Assembly (NCBI GenBank): GCA_015679245.1
Contig: CP064953.1
Coordinates: forward strand, 62,001-126,000
From: Actinomycetaceae bacterium zg-1166
GTDB taxonomy: Bacteria > Actinomycetota > Actinomycetes > Actinomycetales > Actinomycetaceae
Length of the DNA: 64,000 bases
Direction: 5' to 3'
Positions 18,300 to 27,368 of the stretch are shown here, one piece after another. The notes beneath the pieces were generated by a model. The model saw nothing but the letters and a program-made list of their open reading frames with translations, was not told the DNA's origin and made no database searches. A program made the translations under genes and the position numbers. Position 1 is the first letter of the stretch. Each line of letters starts with the position of its first letter.

Positions 18300-19934
18300 A
18301 TGTATATGCGTTCGAAGAAGAATCGTGCACTCGTCGCACTTGTGGCCAGCGTCGCTGCTGTGATGCCTGCATCAGTGGTAATGGCAGCCCCCGAAGATAA
18401 CGCGCCTATGACCACCGAATCTGATGGTTCCTCGTCGGTAGAAAGTGCCGAAGAAGCTGTAGCTAAGGCAAAGGAAGATCTAGCGAAGGCAGAAGCTGAG
18501 CTGGCGGCCGTGGAAAAGGACACTGCTGGTGCAGTAGAGGCCTATCAGAAGGCCGCTGCTGCCCTCAAAGAAGCAGAAGAGAAAGCCAAGGCAGCTGGCG
18601 AAAGTGCGAGTGAGGCGCTCAAGGCAGAGGCAGATAAAGCTAAGGGCGAAGTCGAACAAGCTGAAGCTGCAAAGAAGGCAGCCGACGAAGCTCTAGCAGC
18701 AGCGAAGAAGGCTCAGGCTGAGGCAAATACCGCGAAAGTTGATGCCGAAAAGCGCGCTGAGGATGCGGCAAAGGCCTTGACGGAGGCCGAAGCGAAGAAG
18801 CCTGACGAGAAAGCTCTTGCGGAGGCCACCTCCAATGAGGCCACGGCAAAAGAAGCCTCCGATAAGGCAGCTCAAGCACTAGCGAAGACCGATGAAGATC
18901 TGGCTGCGGCAACAGCTGCCAAGGAGACTGCTGAGAAGAGTCTCGCCGCTGCTGAGAAAACAAAGGTAGAGGCCGACAAGGCGGCCGAGGCTGCTGCGAG
19001 AGAAGTAGATGCTAAGACTGTTGATCTCACGGCAGCTCAGGAAAGGCAAGCCGAGATTAACGCGATCATCGAGAATGAGACAAGGCTCAACGAGGCTAGG
19101 GCGGCCTTGGAAGCTGCCGCTGAGGGTGTAAAGACATCGGAGGCAGCCCTTCAAGAGGCGAAGGAAACCCAGGCAGCGGCTGAGGTTGAGCTTGCGACGA
19201 AGGAAAGAGCACTTGCGGAGGCGAGAGCGAAGGAAGCCGAGGAGCAGAAGAAATGTGAAGCAGCAGCCACTGCTCTCACAAACGCTCAGGCAGTAGAGAC
19301 GGCAGCGAAGAAGGCTCACGAACAAGCGAAGGCCGCAACAGAAGCCGTTCGTAACAGGCAGACGGAAATTGAGAATGCTGAACGAGAACTTGCAACTGCC
19401 ACGGAAGCAAAGAATACTGCAGAAGCTCAGGTTGCCGCTGCCCGGAACGATCTTGAGGCTTCCAAGGCTGCGGCTCAGGCTCAATGGAATAAGGGTTCGT
19501 CCGGCTTTTTTGAGAAGAACGGTTCAACTGAAGCCCTTGAGGAGTTCAAGACAGTCGTCAGAGTGAAAAAGAATCCTCAAGGAGAGGATGTCGATACTCC
19601 AATTATGGCGTTCACGAATGTGGGTGCACCCGGTGATGCAACAAACCTTGACAATATGCTCAAAGCCTTGGATTACATCGATGAGGCGAATGCGTTCCGT
19701 AAAAATGGCGACGATCACTTCCCAGGGCCGTTGCCGGAACTGAGAGTGACTGATCAGTTGATGGCTATCGCCCAGATTAATGCCAATTATTCGAGGAATA
19801 CTACTTTTAGCCACTCTGGTAACTGGGGGGTGCAGGTGGCTCACGGAGCGAGAATTTGGCCTGGAATGAGATGCCTTTTGACGGCTGGTATCACGCTGAA
19901 AAGAAACTCTACGATCGCGAAGGTCGCCCTGTGA
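18300..19934 (+). CDS. Coiled-coil surface protein, 5' part (frame broken in SEC10/PgrA-CAP domain)
   Basis: About 544 residues. A signal peptide (ALVALVASVAAVMPASVVMA) is followed by some 350 residues of Ala/Glu/Lys heptad coiled coil (about 45-395). A domain then begins FFEKNGSTEALEEF and continues DATNLDNMLKALDYIDEANA and LRVTDQLMAIAQINANYSRN, resembling the SEC10/PgrA surface-exclusion CAP-like domain. At HSGNWG the frame diverges: expected ENLAWNEMPFDGWYHAEK appears in another frame (next entry). As read, translation runs 20-30 unrelated residues to a stop at 19934, giving a secreted protein without its wall anchor. Starts at 18300 or 18306; GAGGA lies upstream. Confidence 0.8.
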   Translation: MYMRSKKNRALVALVASVAAVMPASVVMAAPEDNAPMTTESDGSSSVESAEEAVAKAKEDLAKAEAELAAVEKDTAGAVEAYQKAAAALKEAEEKAKAAGESASEALKAEADKAKGEVEQAEAAKKAADEALAAAKKAQAEANTAKVDAEKRAEDAAKALTEAEAKKPDEKALAEATSNEATAKEASDKAAQALAKTDEDLAAATAAKETAEKSLAAAEKTKVEADKAAEAAAREVDAKTVDLTAAQERQAEINAIIENETRLNEARAALEAAAEGVKTSEAALQEAKETQAAAEVELATKERALAEARAKEAEEQKKCEAAATALTNAQAVETAAKKAHEQAKAATEAVRNRQTEIENAERELATATEAKNTAEAQVAAARNDLEASKAAAQAQWNKGSSGFFEKNGSTEALEEFKTVVRVKKNPQGEDVDTPIMAFTNVGAPGDATNLDNMLKALDYIDEANAFRKNGDDHFPGPLPELRVTDQLMAIAQINANYSRNTTFSHSGNWGVQVAHGARIWPGMRCLLTAGITLKRNSTIAKVAL

Positions 19935-21451
19935 TATCCTCTACGGATAATCCGACAACCCACGGTTCTTTTAAGGCGTATGTAACGAGTCATTACACGA
20001 ATCTGATGAATGAGAGCTACTCCTTCACAGGCTTTGCTTATAGAACAGATCCATTCGTGGTCGAACAGTTCTTTAGTAGTAATGGGAATGGAGATTCCTA
20101 CACGGTAGCGGAGTATCGAGCAAAACTGAGGTCGTATGTTGACGATCTCAAGAATGTCATTGCTCATGGTGCCAACGAGAAGCGTGACACGCTAAATACT
20201 TTGCAAGCCAGTGCCGATGCGGCAGCAAGGGAGGTTGCTCAGGCACAGGCGAAGCTCGATGCACTCAATGCTGATACGACAACTGTTGCGCAAGCCGAGC
20301 AAGCTGAGGCTGCGGCGCGCCAGGCCGCAGAAGATGCCACGGCAGCACGTGAAAAGGCCGAAACGGCCAAGACTACGCAAGATGAGGCGTGCGCAGACGC
20401 CGCGAGAGCAACCGCTGATGCAGATGCCAACGCAGCTCCCGCTCGTGAAGCTAAAGCTCAAGCGGATGAGGCTGTGGCTCAAAAGCAGTCTCGCGTTAAC
20501 CTAATGAAAGCCGACCAGGTTGCAGCGCAGACGACGCTCGATGAGATTCTCGCGATTCGTGGGGATACACAGAAGGCGCTTAAGGATGCAAAGGCCGCTG
20601 TTGAGGCAGCACAGAAGAACCTCGATATTGCTACTGCTGCTAAGGAAGCTGCCGATAAAGTAGTTACTGATGCCGCCGCAGATCAGCAGATGAAGGCTCG
20701 GGCAGTAACAGATGCAACCGCAGCTCTTGGTGAGAAGACCACTGCGAAGATGGCAGCCATACAGGCAGCTGCCGAAGCCGCCGAAACGCACAGGCAGGCT
20801 TCAGAGGCTCTTGCCCTGCTTACTAAAGCACAGGCCGATTACGAAGCTGCAAAAGCGGAGAATGAGGCGGCCACGAATGCCAAAACCGAGACATCAAGTG
20901 CTGTTGAAGCTGCTGCGAAAGCCATAGCTGAAGCTGAGGCAAAACAGAGGGAAGTTGTGACTGCTGCTGAAGTGGCACACAACAAGCTCGCTGCTGTCAC
21001 AGATTTGCCCGATGTGAAGGCATGGCTCGCCAATCCTGAGGGCAAGGAACTCCCCCCGGTTCTCCTTGCCGCCTACACTGCGGTAAGGGAGGCTAATACG
21101 GCAGTCGATCAGGCTACGTCGGCACTTGGTGCCGTGGCTCCGGCTTATGCTGAGGCTCAGGCCAGGCGCGCCACAGCAACGGAATCTGTCGTTGTGGCCA
21201 AAGTGGAGGTGGAGAAGGCTCAGATGGTGCTTGCCGTGCTTCGAGAGCAAGAAGCTAAAGCCAAGGCTGAGGTTGAATTCCAGGCTACTGAAAAAGCCAA
21301 GGCTGAGAAAGTGAAGAAGGCAAAGGTTGGCAAGCATAAGCTCGCCTACTCCGGTGCGGCTGCCGATGGTGCTTTGAGCCTTTCGCTTGTCTCCCTCGTC
21401 GGTGGTGCAGCCTTCGTCGCTGCCCGCCGTAGGAAGGATCAGGAAGCCTAA
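19856..21451 (+). CDS. Coiled-coil surface protein, 3' part with LAYSG sorting signal
   Basis: It continues the preceding gene in a different frame: the rest of the SEC10/PgrA-CAP domain (ENLAWNEMPFDGWYHAEKKLYD... SYSFTGFAYRTDPFV). Then come about 290 residues of Ala-rich coiled coil (to about residue 490 of this part) and a basic stretch KVKKAKVGKHK. The wall-sorting signal is LAYSG-hydrophobic-AARRRKDQEA. It has no ribosome site of its own, so it is best read as the second half of one roughly 1050-residue gene (18300-21451). The frame change falls between about 19826 and 19850, where a GGGGGG run (19827-19832) lies. True frameshift, phase-off state or sequencing error are all possible. Confidence 0.8.
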   Translation: MAWNEMPFDGWYHAEKKLYDREGRPVISSTDNPTTHGSFKAYVTSHYTNLMNESYSFTGFAYRTDPFVVEQFFSSNGNGDSYTVAEYRAKLRSYVDDLKNVIAHGANEKRDTLNTLQASADAAAREVAQAQAKLDALNADTTTVAQAEQAEAAARQAAEDATAAREKAETAKTTQDEACADAARATADADANAAPAREAKAQADEAVAQKQSRVNLMKADQVAAQTTLDEILAIRGDTQKALKDAKAAVEAAQKNLDIATAAKEAADKVVTDAAADQQMKARAVTDATAALGEKTTAKMAAIQAAAEAAETHRQASEALALLTKAQADYEAAKAENEAATNAKTETSSAVEAAAKAIAEAEAKQREVVTAAEVAHNKLAAVTDLPDVKAWLANPEGKELPPVLLAAYTAVREANTAVDQATSALGAVAPAYAEAQARRATATESVVVAKVEVEKAQMVLAVLREQEAKAKAEVEFQATEKAKAEKVKKAKVGKHKLAYSGAAADGALSLSLVSLVGGAAFVAARRRKDQEA

Positions 21452-21808
21452 AAGCCTGAACCTTGAAGCCTAATTCCAGCATGTGCAGAGATAGCTGACC
21501 CGCTTCTACACATATGAGGAAGTAACCCTGTATGCGGAAATAGCCTATCTGTATGCGGAAGTAGCCCATCTCTTGCTCATAAGGAAAAGTTCTGGGAGGG
21601 TGCGAAAACACATCGCACCCTCCCACTCGTCACTCACAAGAACACACGTGCAATTACGTGCCTTGGGTTCGCCACCAAAAGATCTCCTTATGGCGTGCTA
21701 ACCAAACTTATGGCGTGCTAACCAAACGCGATCACGGCACGTGGAGTCACTCGCATAATCCTTCAACCCATCTACCTTCTTCTCGTGCAGCTGCGTTAGC
21801 CTTAACAC
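21443..21808. repeat. Intergenic region rich in short tandem repeats
   Basis: GAAGCCTAA at the gene's own stop (21443-21451) recurs at 21465-21473. A 21-bp unit CTGTATGCGGAARTAGCCYAT occurs twice in tandem (21528-21548, 21549-21569), with a weaker unit before it. CTTATGGCGTGCTAACCAAA occurs as two perfect adjacent copies (21687-21706, 21707-21726). No gene is seen before menC. Confidence 0.85.
21593..21625 (+). terminator. Hairpin terminator after coiled-coil gene
   Basis: TGGGAGGGTGCG and CGCACCCTCCCA form a perfect 12-bp stem with a 9-nt loop. No T tract. Confidence 0.65.
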
Positions 21809-22969
21809 GTGCGTGATCTTCCCGGCGAGCCCCATATCCCTGGTGACTTTCCCCTTTCCTACCGCCTTCCCTCCATTGAGGAACTTCTCTCCTCAATGCA
21901 CGTGCTCTGCCTCCCCATGAACACAACGTTCCGCAGTATCACTCAGCGCGAAGTTGCACTTTTTTCTGCTCCTAACGGCTGGGTGGAATTCTCTCCATTC
22001 CTCGAATACGATCCCGACGAAGCTGCCACCTGGCTTGCCTCCGCCCTTGAAAGCGGCTGGAACTGTGAGCCAACCCCACTGCGCCACACAATCCCCGTGA
22101 ATGCCACTCTTCCTGACGTGGATCCTTCCTGCATCCCTACCGTCATGTCGCGCTACGGTAACCTCGATTATCTCCATACCGTCAAGGTGAAAGTGGGAGG
22201 TGCCACTTCCACCTTTGAGCGCGACGAAGCCCGCCTGCGTATGCTGCGTTCCCTCGTAGGGAGTGATGTCCGTATCCGTATCGATGTCAATGGCGCCTGG
22301 AGCCTCACTGAGGCCGAAGCTCACCTCGCCTACCTCGCAGATCTCCAACTCGAATACGCCGAACAACCTGTCGCAAGCGTTGAGGACATGGCTCGCCTAC
22401 GGGAAATACTCGCACGCAGACGTATTGATATTCCCCTGGCAGCTGATGAATCAATCCGCAAAGCCCGTGATCCCTTCCGTGTGGCAGAACTTGGTGCGGC
22501 CAGCATCATCGTCGTGAAAGCCCAACCTCTGGGAGGAATCACACGCCTACTCCACATCGTGAAGGCAACGGGACTTCCCGCCGTGGTGAGTTCGGCACTT
22601 GATTCAGCAGTGGGAATTGCCTTTGGCGCTCGCGCTGCGGCTTGCCTACCTGAGCTTCCTTACGCTTGCGGCCTTGCAACAGGAGCACTCTTAACGCACG
22701 ACGTCATTGGGGATCCACCTGCACCCACCAGTTCACCAGAGACTAGAGAAGTGGAACCAGGCCGTATCTGCCGATTTCTCACCGCGGCGGGATGGGTGGA
22801 ACCCGATCCTGTTGCTCTGCGTGATCGTGCTGTTTCGCCAGAGCGTTACGCCTGGTGGGAGGCTCGCGTAAGATCTGCCTATCCACTGGCCTGCACTTTC
22901 CTCGTCGAACAAAACGCAAACCCCAAGATTGAGGAAAGAATGCGAAGCCTGAGACCGAGGAAAGAATAA
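21809..22969 (+). CDS. menC: o-Succinylbenzoate synthase
   Basis: A 386-residue enolase-superfamily enzyme of menaquinone synthesis that dehydrates SHCHC to o-succinylbenzoate. The acid/base lysine pair is in TVKVKVGG. The metal ligands follow in RIDVNGAW (Asp), EYAEQP (Glu) and LAADESIR (Asp), and the second Lys is in IIVVKAQPLGG. The N-terminus LPMNTTFRSITQREVALF resembles actinobacterial MenC. The start is uncertain: GTG 21809 or, 29 codons later, ATG 21896 (MHVLCLPMN), which fits the family's usual opening. No other men gene is adjacent. Confidence 0.85.
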   Translation: MRDLPGEPHIPGDFPLSYRLPSIEELLSSMHVLCLPMNTTFRSITQREVALFSAPNGWVEFSPFLEYDPDEAATWLASALESGWNCEPTPLRHTIPVNATLPDVDPSCIPTVMSRYGNLDYLHTVKVKVGGATSTFERDEARLRMLRSLVGSDVRIRIDVNGAWSLTEAEAHLAYLADLQLEYAEQPVASVEDMARLREILARRRIDIPLAADESIRKARDPFRVAELGAASIIVVKAQPLGGITRLLHIVKATGLPAVVSSALDSAVGIAFGARAAACLPELPYACGLATGALLTHDVIGDPPAPTSSPETREVEPGRICRFLTAAGWVEPDPVALRDRAVSPERYAWWEARVRSAYPLACTFLVEQNANPKIEERMRSLRPRKE

Positions 22970-22971
22970 AG

Positions 22972-23043
22972 ATATCGGGAGCAAAGAAAACCCTAGGAGT
23001 TAAGAGAATATCGGATCCAAGAAAACTCCGAGAGTGAAGAACA
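22972..23043. repeat. 36-bp imperfect tandem repeat after menC
   Basis: Two degenerate units start ATATCGG at 22972 and 23008 and share AAGAAAA and GAGTKAAGA. They begin 2 bp after the menC stop. Confidence 0.55.
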
Positions 23044-23109
23044 CCCATGTGAAAAGGAGAATCCATGTGGGAAGAAGCGCCGGGCGGGAAAACCTGGGAG
23101 AATTGACAC

Positions 23110-23703
23110 GTGCTTCTTTCAGATCGTGACATCCTCAACTCTGTCGAATCAGGCCGTATCACGCTTGACCCCTGGGATCCGCAGATGATCCAGCCTTCTT
23201 CCGTGGATATCCACCTGGATCGATTCTTCCGTCTCTTCAACAACCACAAGTACCCTGTGATCGACCCGGCAGTCGACCAGAGTGAACTCACTCGCCTTAT
23301 CGAGGTCGAGGCTTCTGGTAAATTCGTGCTCCACCCCGGTGAATTCGTGTTGGGCTCCACCTTTGAGAAAGTGAGTCTGGGCGACGATGTCGCTGCACGC
23401 CTTGAAGGTAAGTCAAGCCTGGGACGCCTCGGGTTACTTACGCATTCCACGGCTGGTTTCATCGACCCTGGGTTCTCTGGGCACGTCACTCTCGAACTCT
23501 CAAATACGGCGACGCTTCCCATTAAGCTCTACCCAGGGATGAAGGTAGGCCAGCTGTGCTTCTTCCAGCTTTCCTCCCCAGCTCTTCACCCCTACGGCCA
23601 GGGTGCGAGTGGTTCACGCTACCAAGGGCAGCGCGGGCCGACAGCCTCGCGTTCTCACCACAACTTTCATCGGATCGACGTGGGGAATAGGCCACTGCTC
23701 TAA
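23110..23703 (+). CDS. dcd: dCTP deaminase
   Basis: A 197-residue trimeric dCTP deaminase/dUTPase-fold enzyme that makes dUTP (or dUMP in bifunctional forms) for thymidylate synthesis. Diagnostic segments are [32 protein letters not shown], and [22 protein letters not shown], whose Glu is catalytic, then [12 protein letters not shown]. The C-terminus [14 protein letters not shown] closes the active site. The length and the THSTAG loop match the actinobacterial bifunctional dCTP deaminase:dUTPase type, but activity cannot be separated by eye. Starts at GTG 23110. Confidence 0.93.
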   Translation: MLLSDRDILNSVESGRITLDPWDPQMIQPSSVDIHLDRFFRLFNNHKYPVIDPAVDQSELTRLIEVEASGKFVLHPGEFVLGSTFEKVSLGDDVAARLEGKSSLGRLGLLTHSTAGFIDPGFSGHVTLELSNTATLPIKLYPGMKVGQLCFFQLSSPALHPYGQGASGSRYQGQRGPTASRSHHNFHRIDVGNRPLL

Positions 23704-24224
23704 GCGCATACGTGGTGCCCCTACCTGTGAATTTCTTCCTGCCGAGCCGGTTCCCTGAGTGCGTACCGATGTGCGTTAGGCGGTGAGGGAGGAACGCGAA
23801 AAGGAAATCCTGTGCGGGTGTGGCTTTCTCGGCTATAGCGATACACTCCCACGCGAAGTGGGCACGCCTCATCCGCACAACACTCACTTGAGCATTCACC
23901 ACAGAAATATCTACACCGTGGGGCACACCGCCTTATCCACTCAACACTCACTTGGGCTATGGAGTGAGGAAAGTGAGAAGAAGAGTACGTTGGAACCTTG
24001 CACAACACTCACTTGGGCTATGGAGGAATTTTTGTGGAGGGAAGAAGTTTCCCTCAGAGCAGAAGATGCAGATGTGCAGGTCACACCCCTGATAAAATAG
24101 GTGTTCCGCGTGCGTACCTCAGTGTCCAGGTGGAAGCCGGATGCTTCTTCAAGCCCCGTAGCCTCCCCACCCGAGAGCGCATCGTCCACCCCTTCCTGTG
24201 TAAGCCCGCTGCAAGGAGTGATGA
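23704..24224. repeat. Intergenic region with three spaced repeats before mrp operon
   Basis: A 23-bp element starting CAACACTCACTTGGGCTATG occurs at 23942-23964 and 24003-24025. Its first 13 bases also occur at 23878-23890, so copies lie 64 and 61 bp apart. No gene is seen. The mrp promoter probably lies right of the last copy. Confidence 0.8.
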
Positions 24225-27200
24225 ATGCCCGCCCTCTTGTCCCTCTTCTTCCTTGGTGCCCTCTGCGCTCCTCTCGTCCTGAAGAAGGGACGTGGCGGCT
24301 TCGCGATCCTCGCCCTCATCCCCGCTGTGGCTTTCCTTTGGAGTCTCACTCATCTACCTGCTATCGGACACGGTGGCCTCTACACAGAGCATCTCCCCTG
24401 GATCGGGAGACTCGGTTTCTCCTTCGATGTGCGCATCGATTCTCTCAGCCTTGTTATGGCTCTCCTTGTTAGTGCAGTAGGCACTCTCGTCCTCATCTAC
24501 TCCTCGCGCTACTTCCGCGTAGGAGCAGCGTATTTAGGGCGCTTTGCTGGCGTATTCCTCGCCTTCGCAGGAGCCATGTTTGGGCTTGTCACCACAGATA
24601 ACACCCTAGCGATGTACACCTTCTGGGAATTGACCACGGTGTTCTCCTTTCTCCTTATTGGGCATTACTCCGATCGAGGAAGTTCGCGTCTGGCTGCGCG
24701 CCAGGCAATTTTCGTCACCACAGCTGGCGGCCTCGCCATGCTCGCAGGGATCGTTATTCTTGGTGTGATGGAAGGAGGCTCCTTTTCCTTCGCACGTCTC
24801 CTCGCGAACGCCACCTCAGGTGAACTCTCGCTCACAAGCCCCCTCACCACCAGTGCGGTAGTACTTCTCCTCATCGGAGCCTTCTCCAAATCCGCACTCT
24901 TCCCCTTCCATTTCTGGCTCCCTGCGGCAATGGCAGCCCCTACTCCCGTCTCGGCATATCTCCATGCTGCCGCGATGGTGAAGGCTGGTGTCTACCTAGT
25001 CGGGCGTCTCGCTCCAGGGTTCTCCTCACTCCCGGTGTGGCAGATCCTCATCACGAGTGGGGGAATCGCCACACTTCTCATCGGTGGTTATCGTGCCCTC
25101 AAACAGGACGACCTTAAACTCATCCTTGCCTTCGGTACGGTTTCTCAGCTAGGGCTTATCATTCTTGTTCTCGGCTACGGAAGCGCCCCGATGGCCTTGG
25201 CAGGACTCCTCCTCATCGTTTCTCACGCTCTTTTCAAGTCCACACTTTTCCTCACTGTGGGTATTATCGATACTCGCTACGGCACTCGTGACCTGCGCGA
25301 ACTCTCCGGAGCTGGGCACGCCATGCCCTTCCTCGCTACTTTGGGCGGGATTGCAGTAGCCTCAATGATTGGTCTGCCTCCTCTAGGTGCCTTCGTCGCC
25401 AAAGAAGCTGTGCTAGAAGCCCTCATCGGTGAGGGTTGGCACGCAACCCTCACATGGGTGGCCATCGCAGTTGGTTCTGCTTTCACCACGGCATACGGGC
25501 TTCGCCTGTGGTGGGGAGCCTTCGCCACAAAACCTGCTGTGGTGGCACCTAAGCTCCGCCGAGGTTCAGCCCTCACCTCTCTACCCGTGGCAATTCTTTC
25601 TCTCGCAACGGTCGCTGTGGGTGTGGGAGTCAATGTTCTTAGTCCCTTCTTTGAGCACTACGCACATCTTTTTCCTGGACAAGCCGGGCACCTCTCCCTC
25701 TGGCACGGCTTTACTGCTCCACTAGGAATCAGTGCCCTCGTCCTTCTTCTTGGTGCTGTGATCTTCGGTGCGACGAGGGTGCGCGCCAGCACGCTTCCCT
25801 CTTTTCCCCTCCGCGCCGATTCGCTCTTTGCCCACAGCCTTGAACGCCTCGATGCACTTTCGCGCTTCGTCACTCGCTCCACACAACGTGGCTCCTTGCC
25901 CTCCTACCTCACTCTTGTTTTCGTCTTTACTCTTGTGTCCGTCACTGCCGCAGCACTCGCGGCAGGTGCACAGGCACCGCAAGGGATTCGCTTCTGGGAT
26001 TCCCCCGCTCAGGGGTTAGTTGTGAGCGTGACGATTCTCGCTGCCCTCCTCGCCGCGAGGGCTCGCCACCGCCTCAAAGCAGTACTCCTCATGGGAGTAG
26101 CTGGTTACGGGGTAGCTCTCATCTATGAACTTTATGGAGCTGCGGATCTCGCCCTCACCCAGGTGCTCTCCGAAACGGGTACACTCGTCATCTTTGTTCT
26201 CGTGTTGCGCCGCTTCCCTCCCTACTTCTCAAATCGTCCGCTTCGTGCCACACGCTGGCTTCGCGTGATCCTCGCAGGCTTCGTCGGTATAGCAGTAGCT
26301 CTCCTAGCTGCCTTCGCTGCGGGAGTGCGTGAACATTCCCCGATCTGGAAGCTCTTCCCCGAGGAAGCCTATACCTTCGGTTTTGGGAAGAATATCGTCA
26401 ACGTCACGCTCGTGGACATACGCGCCTGGGACACCTTGGGGGAGACATCAGTTCTCGTTGTCTGTGCCATAGGGATCGCCTCACTCCTCTTCGTCCGGGA
26501 TTCGCAAGGTCGAATGGATCGCCTGCGTAATGTTCTCGGGAAAGTGGATTCTGATTTGCGTGTGCGCCTGACCGAGGCAATCACCCCCCAGGCACTCTCT
26601 CGCCACGTGGCTCATGAGGGCAAGGATTCCCAGGAACGTCAGCCGTGGCTTTCTTCTGTGATTACAAAAGGTGTGGATTCAGTGCCGGTGATCCTGGCAG
26701 TAGGAACGCGCCTCGTCTTTTATTCCATTGTGATTGCCTCTTTCTTCTTCCTCTTTTCTGGCCACAATGCCCCCGGCGGTGGTTTTGCGGGTGGACTCCT
26801 CGCAGGAATCGCTCTTGCCTTGCGCTACCTGGCAGGTGGGCGCTTTGAGCTGGGTGCCGCTCTCCCCATCCTTCCTGCTCACCTCATGGGCGGAGGAATG
26901 ATTATCGCTACCAGCACAGTGTTCGCGCCCCTCATCTTTGGCGGACGCCCCATGCAAACCATCCTCATTGACTTTACCCTCCCGCCTTTCGGCCACGTGC
27001 ATTTTGCGACTGCCCTCATCTTCGACATCGGAGTGTATTTCGCCGTGGTCGGCCTCATACTTGAAATTTTGCGTTCACTTGGTGGGGAGATTGATCGCCA
27101 CAGAGAAATCGAAGGTGGAGAGAGCTTCACCTTCACCCTTTCTCCTTCGGACGACGAACGTCGCAATCTCCGCGATCAAGCCCAGATGACGGCACTTCTT

Positions 27201-27368
27201 GACGAGGAGGAAGATCTCACCGAGAAACCTGCACTACTTCATAAGAACGTTGACATCGCGCATACCCGAGAAGTGCGCACTTACGACGTGCACACCGGGG
27301 TGGCGCATACCCAGGAAGGTGAACCTCTCCCCATCGGTGCTTCACGGCCTGAAGAAGGGAAGTTCTGA
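24225..27368 (+). CDS. mrpA: Mrp Na+/H+ antiporter subunit A (A/B fusion)
   Basis: A 1047-residue polytopic membrane protein. Its N-terminal half is the NuoL-like proton-pumping module, with the conserved helix-5 Glu in FWELTTVFSFLLIGHY (about residue 134) and the FHFWLPAAMAAPTPVSAYLHAA segment with its preceding Lys. A DUF4040-like part (about 600-690) follows. The C-terminus is an MrpB-like domain (VILAVGTRLVFYSIVIASFF, then SGHNAPGGGFAGGL), so no separate mrpB is needed. Subunit A of the hetero-oligomeric secondary Na+/H+ antiporter for alkali and salt homeostasis. AAGGAG lies 6 nt before the ATG. The stop overlaps mrpC by one base. Confidence 0.93.
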   Translation: MPALLSLFFLGALCAPLVLKKGRGGFAILALIPAVAFLWSLTHLPAIGHGGLYTEHLPWIGRLGFSFDVRIDSLSLVMALLVSAVGTLVLIYSSRYFRVGAAYLGRFAGVFLAFAGAMFGLVTTDNTLAMYTFWELTTVFSFLLIGHYSDRGSSRLAARQAIFVTTAGGLAMLAGIVILGVMEGGSFSFARLLANATSGELSLTSPLTTSAVVLLLIGAFSKSALFPFHFWLPAAMAAPTPVSAYLHAAAMVKAGVYLVGRLAPGFSSLPVWQILITSGGIATLLIGGYRALKQDDLKLILAFGTVSQLGLIILVLGYGSAPMALAGLLLIVSHALFKSTLFLTVGIIDTRYGTRDLRELSGAGHAMPFLATLGGIAVASMIGLPPLGAFVAKEAVLEALIGEGWHATLTWVAIAVGSAFTTAYGLRLWWGAFATKPAVVAPKLRRGSALTSLPVAILSLATVAVGVGVNVLSPFFEHYAHLFPGQAGHLSLWHGFTAPLGISALVLLLGAVIFGATRVRASTLPSFPLRADSLFAHSLERLDALSRFVTRSTQRGSLPSYLTLVFVFTLVSVTAAALAAGAQAPQGIRFWDSPAQGLVVSVTILAALLAARARHRLKAVLLMGVAGYGVALIYELYGAADLALTQVLSETGTLVIFVLVLRRFPPYFSNRPLRATRWLRVILAGFVGIAVALLAAFAAGVREHSPIWKLFPEEAYTFGFGKNIVNVTLVDIRAWDTLGETSVLVVCAIGIASLLFVRDSQGRMDRLRNVLGKVDSDLRVRLTEAITPQALSRHVAHEGKDSQERQPWLSSVITKGVDSVPVILAVGTRLVFYSIVIASFFFLFSGHNAPGGGFAGGLLAGIALALRYLAGGRFELGAALPILPAHLMGGGMIIATSTVFAPLIFGGRPMQTILIDFTLPPFGHVHFATALIFDIGVYFAVVGLILEILRSLGGEIDRHREIEGGESFTFTLSPSDDERRNLRDQAQMTALLDEEEDLTEKPALLHKNVDIAHTREVRTYDVHTGVAHTQEGEPLPIGASRPEEGKF

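Noticed and set aside
18879-19484. Long antisense ORF within the coiled-coil gene
   Set aside because: It is Leu/Ser/Cys-rich complement of Ala/Glu/Lys codons; a compositional shadow.
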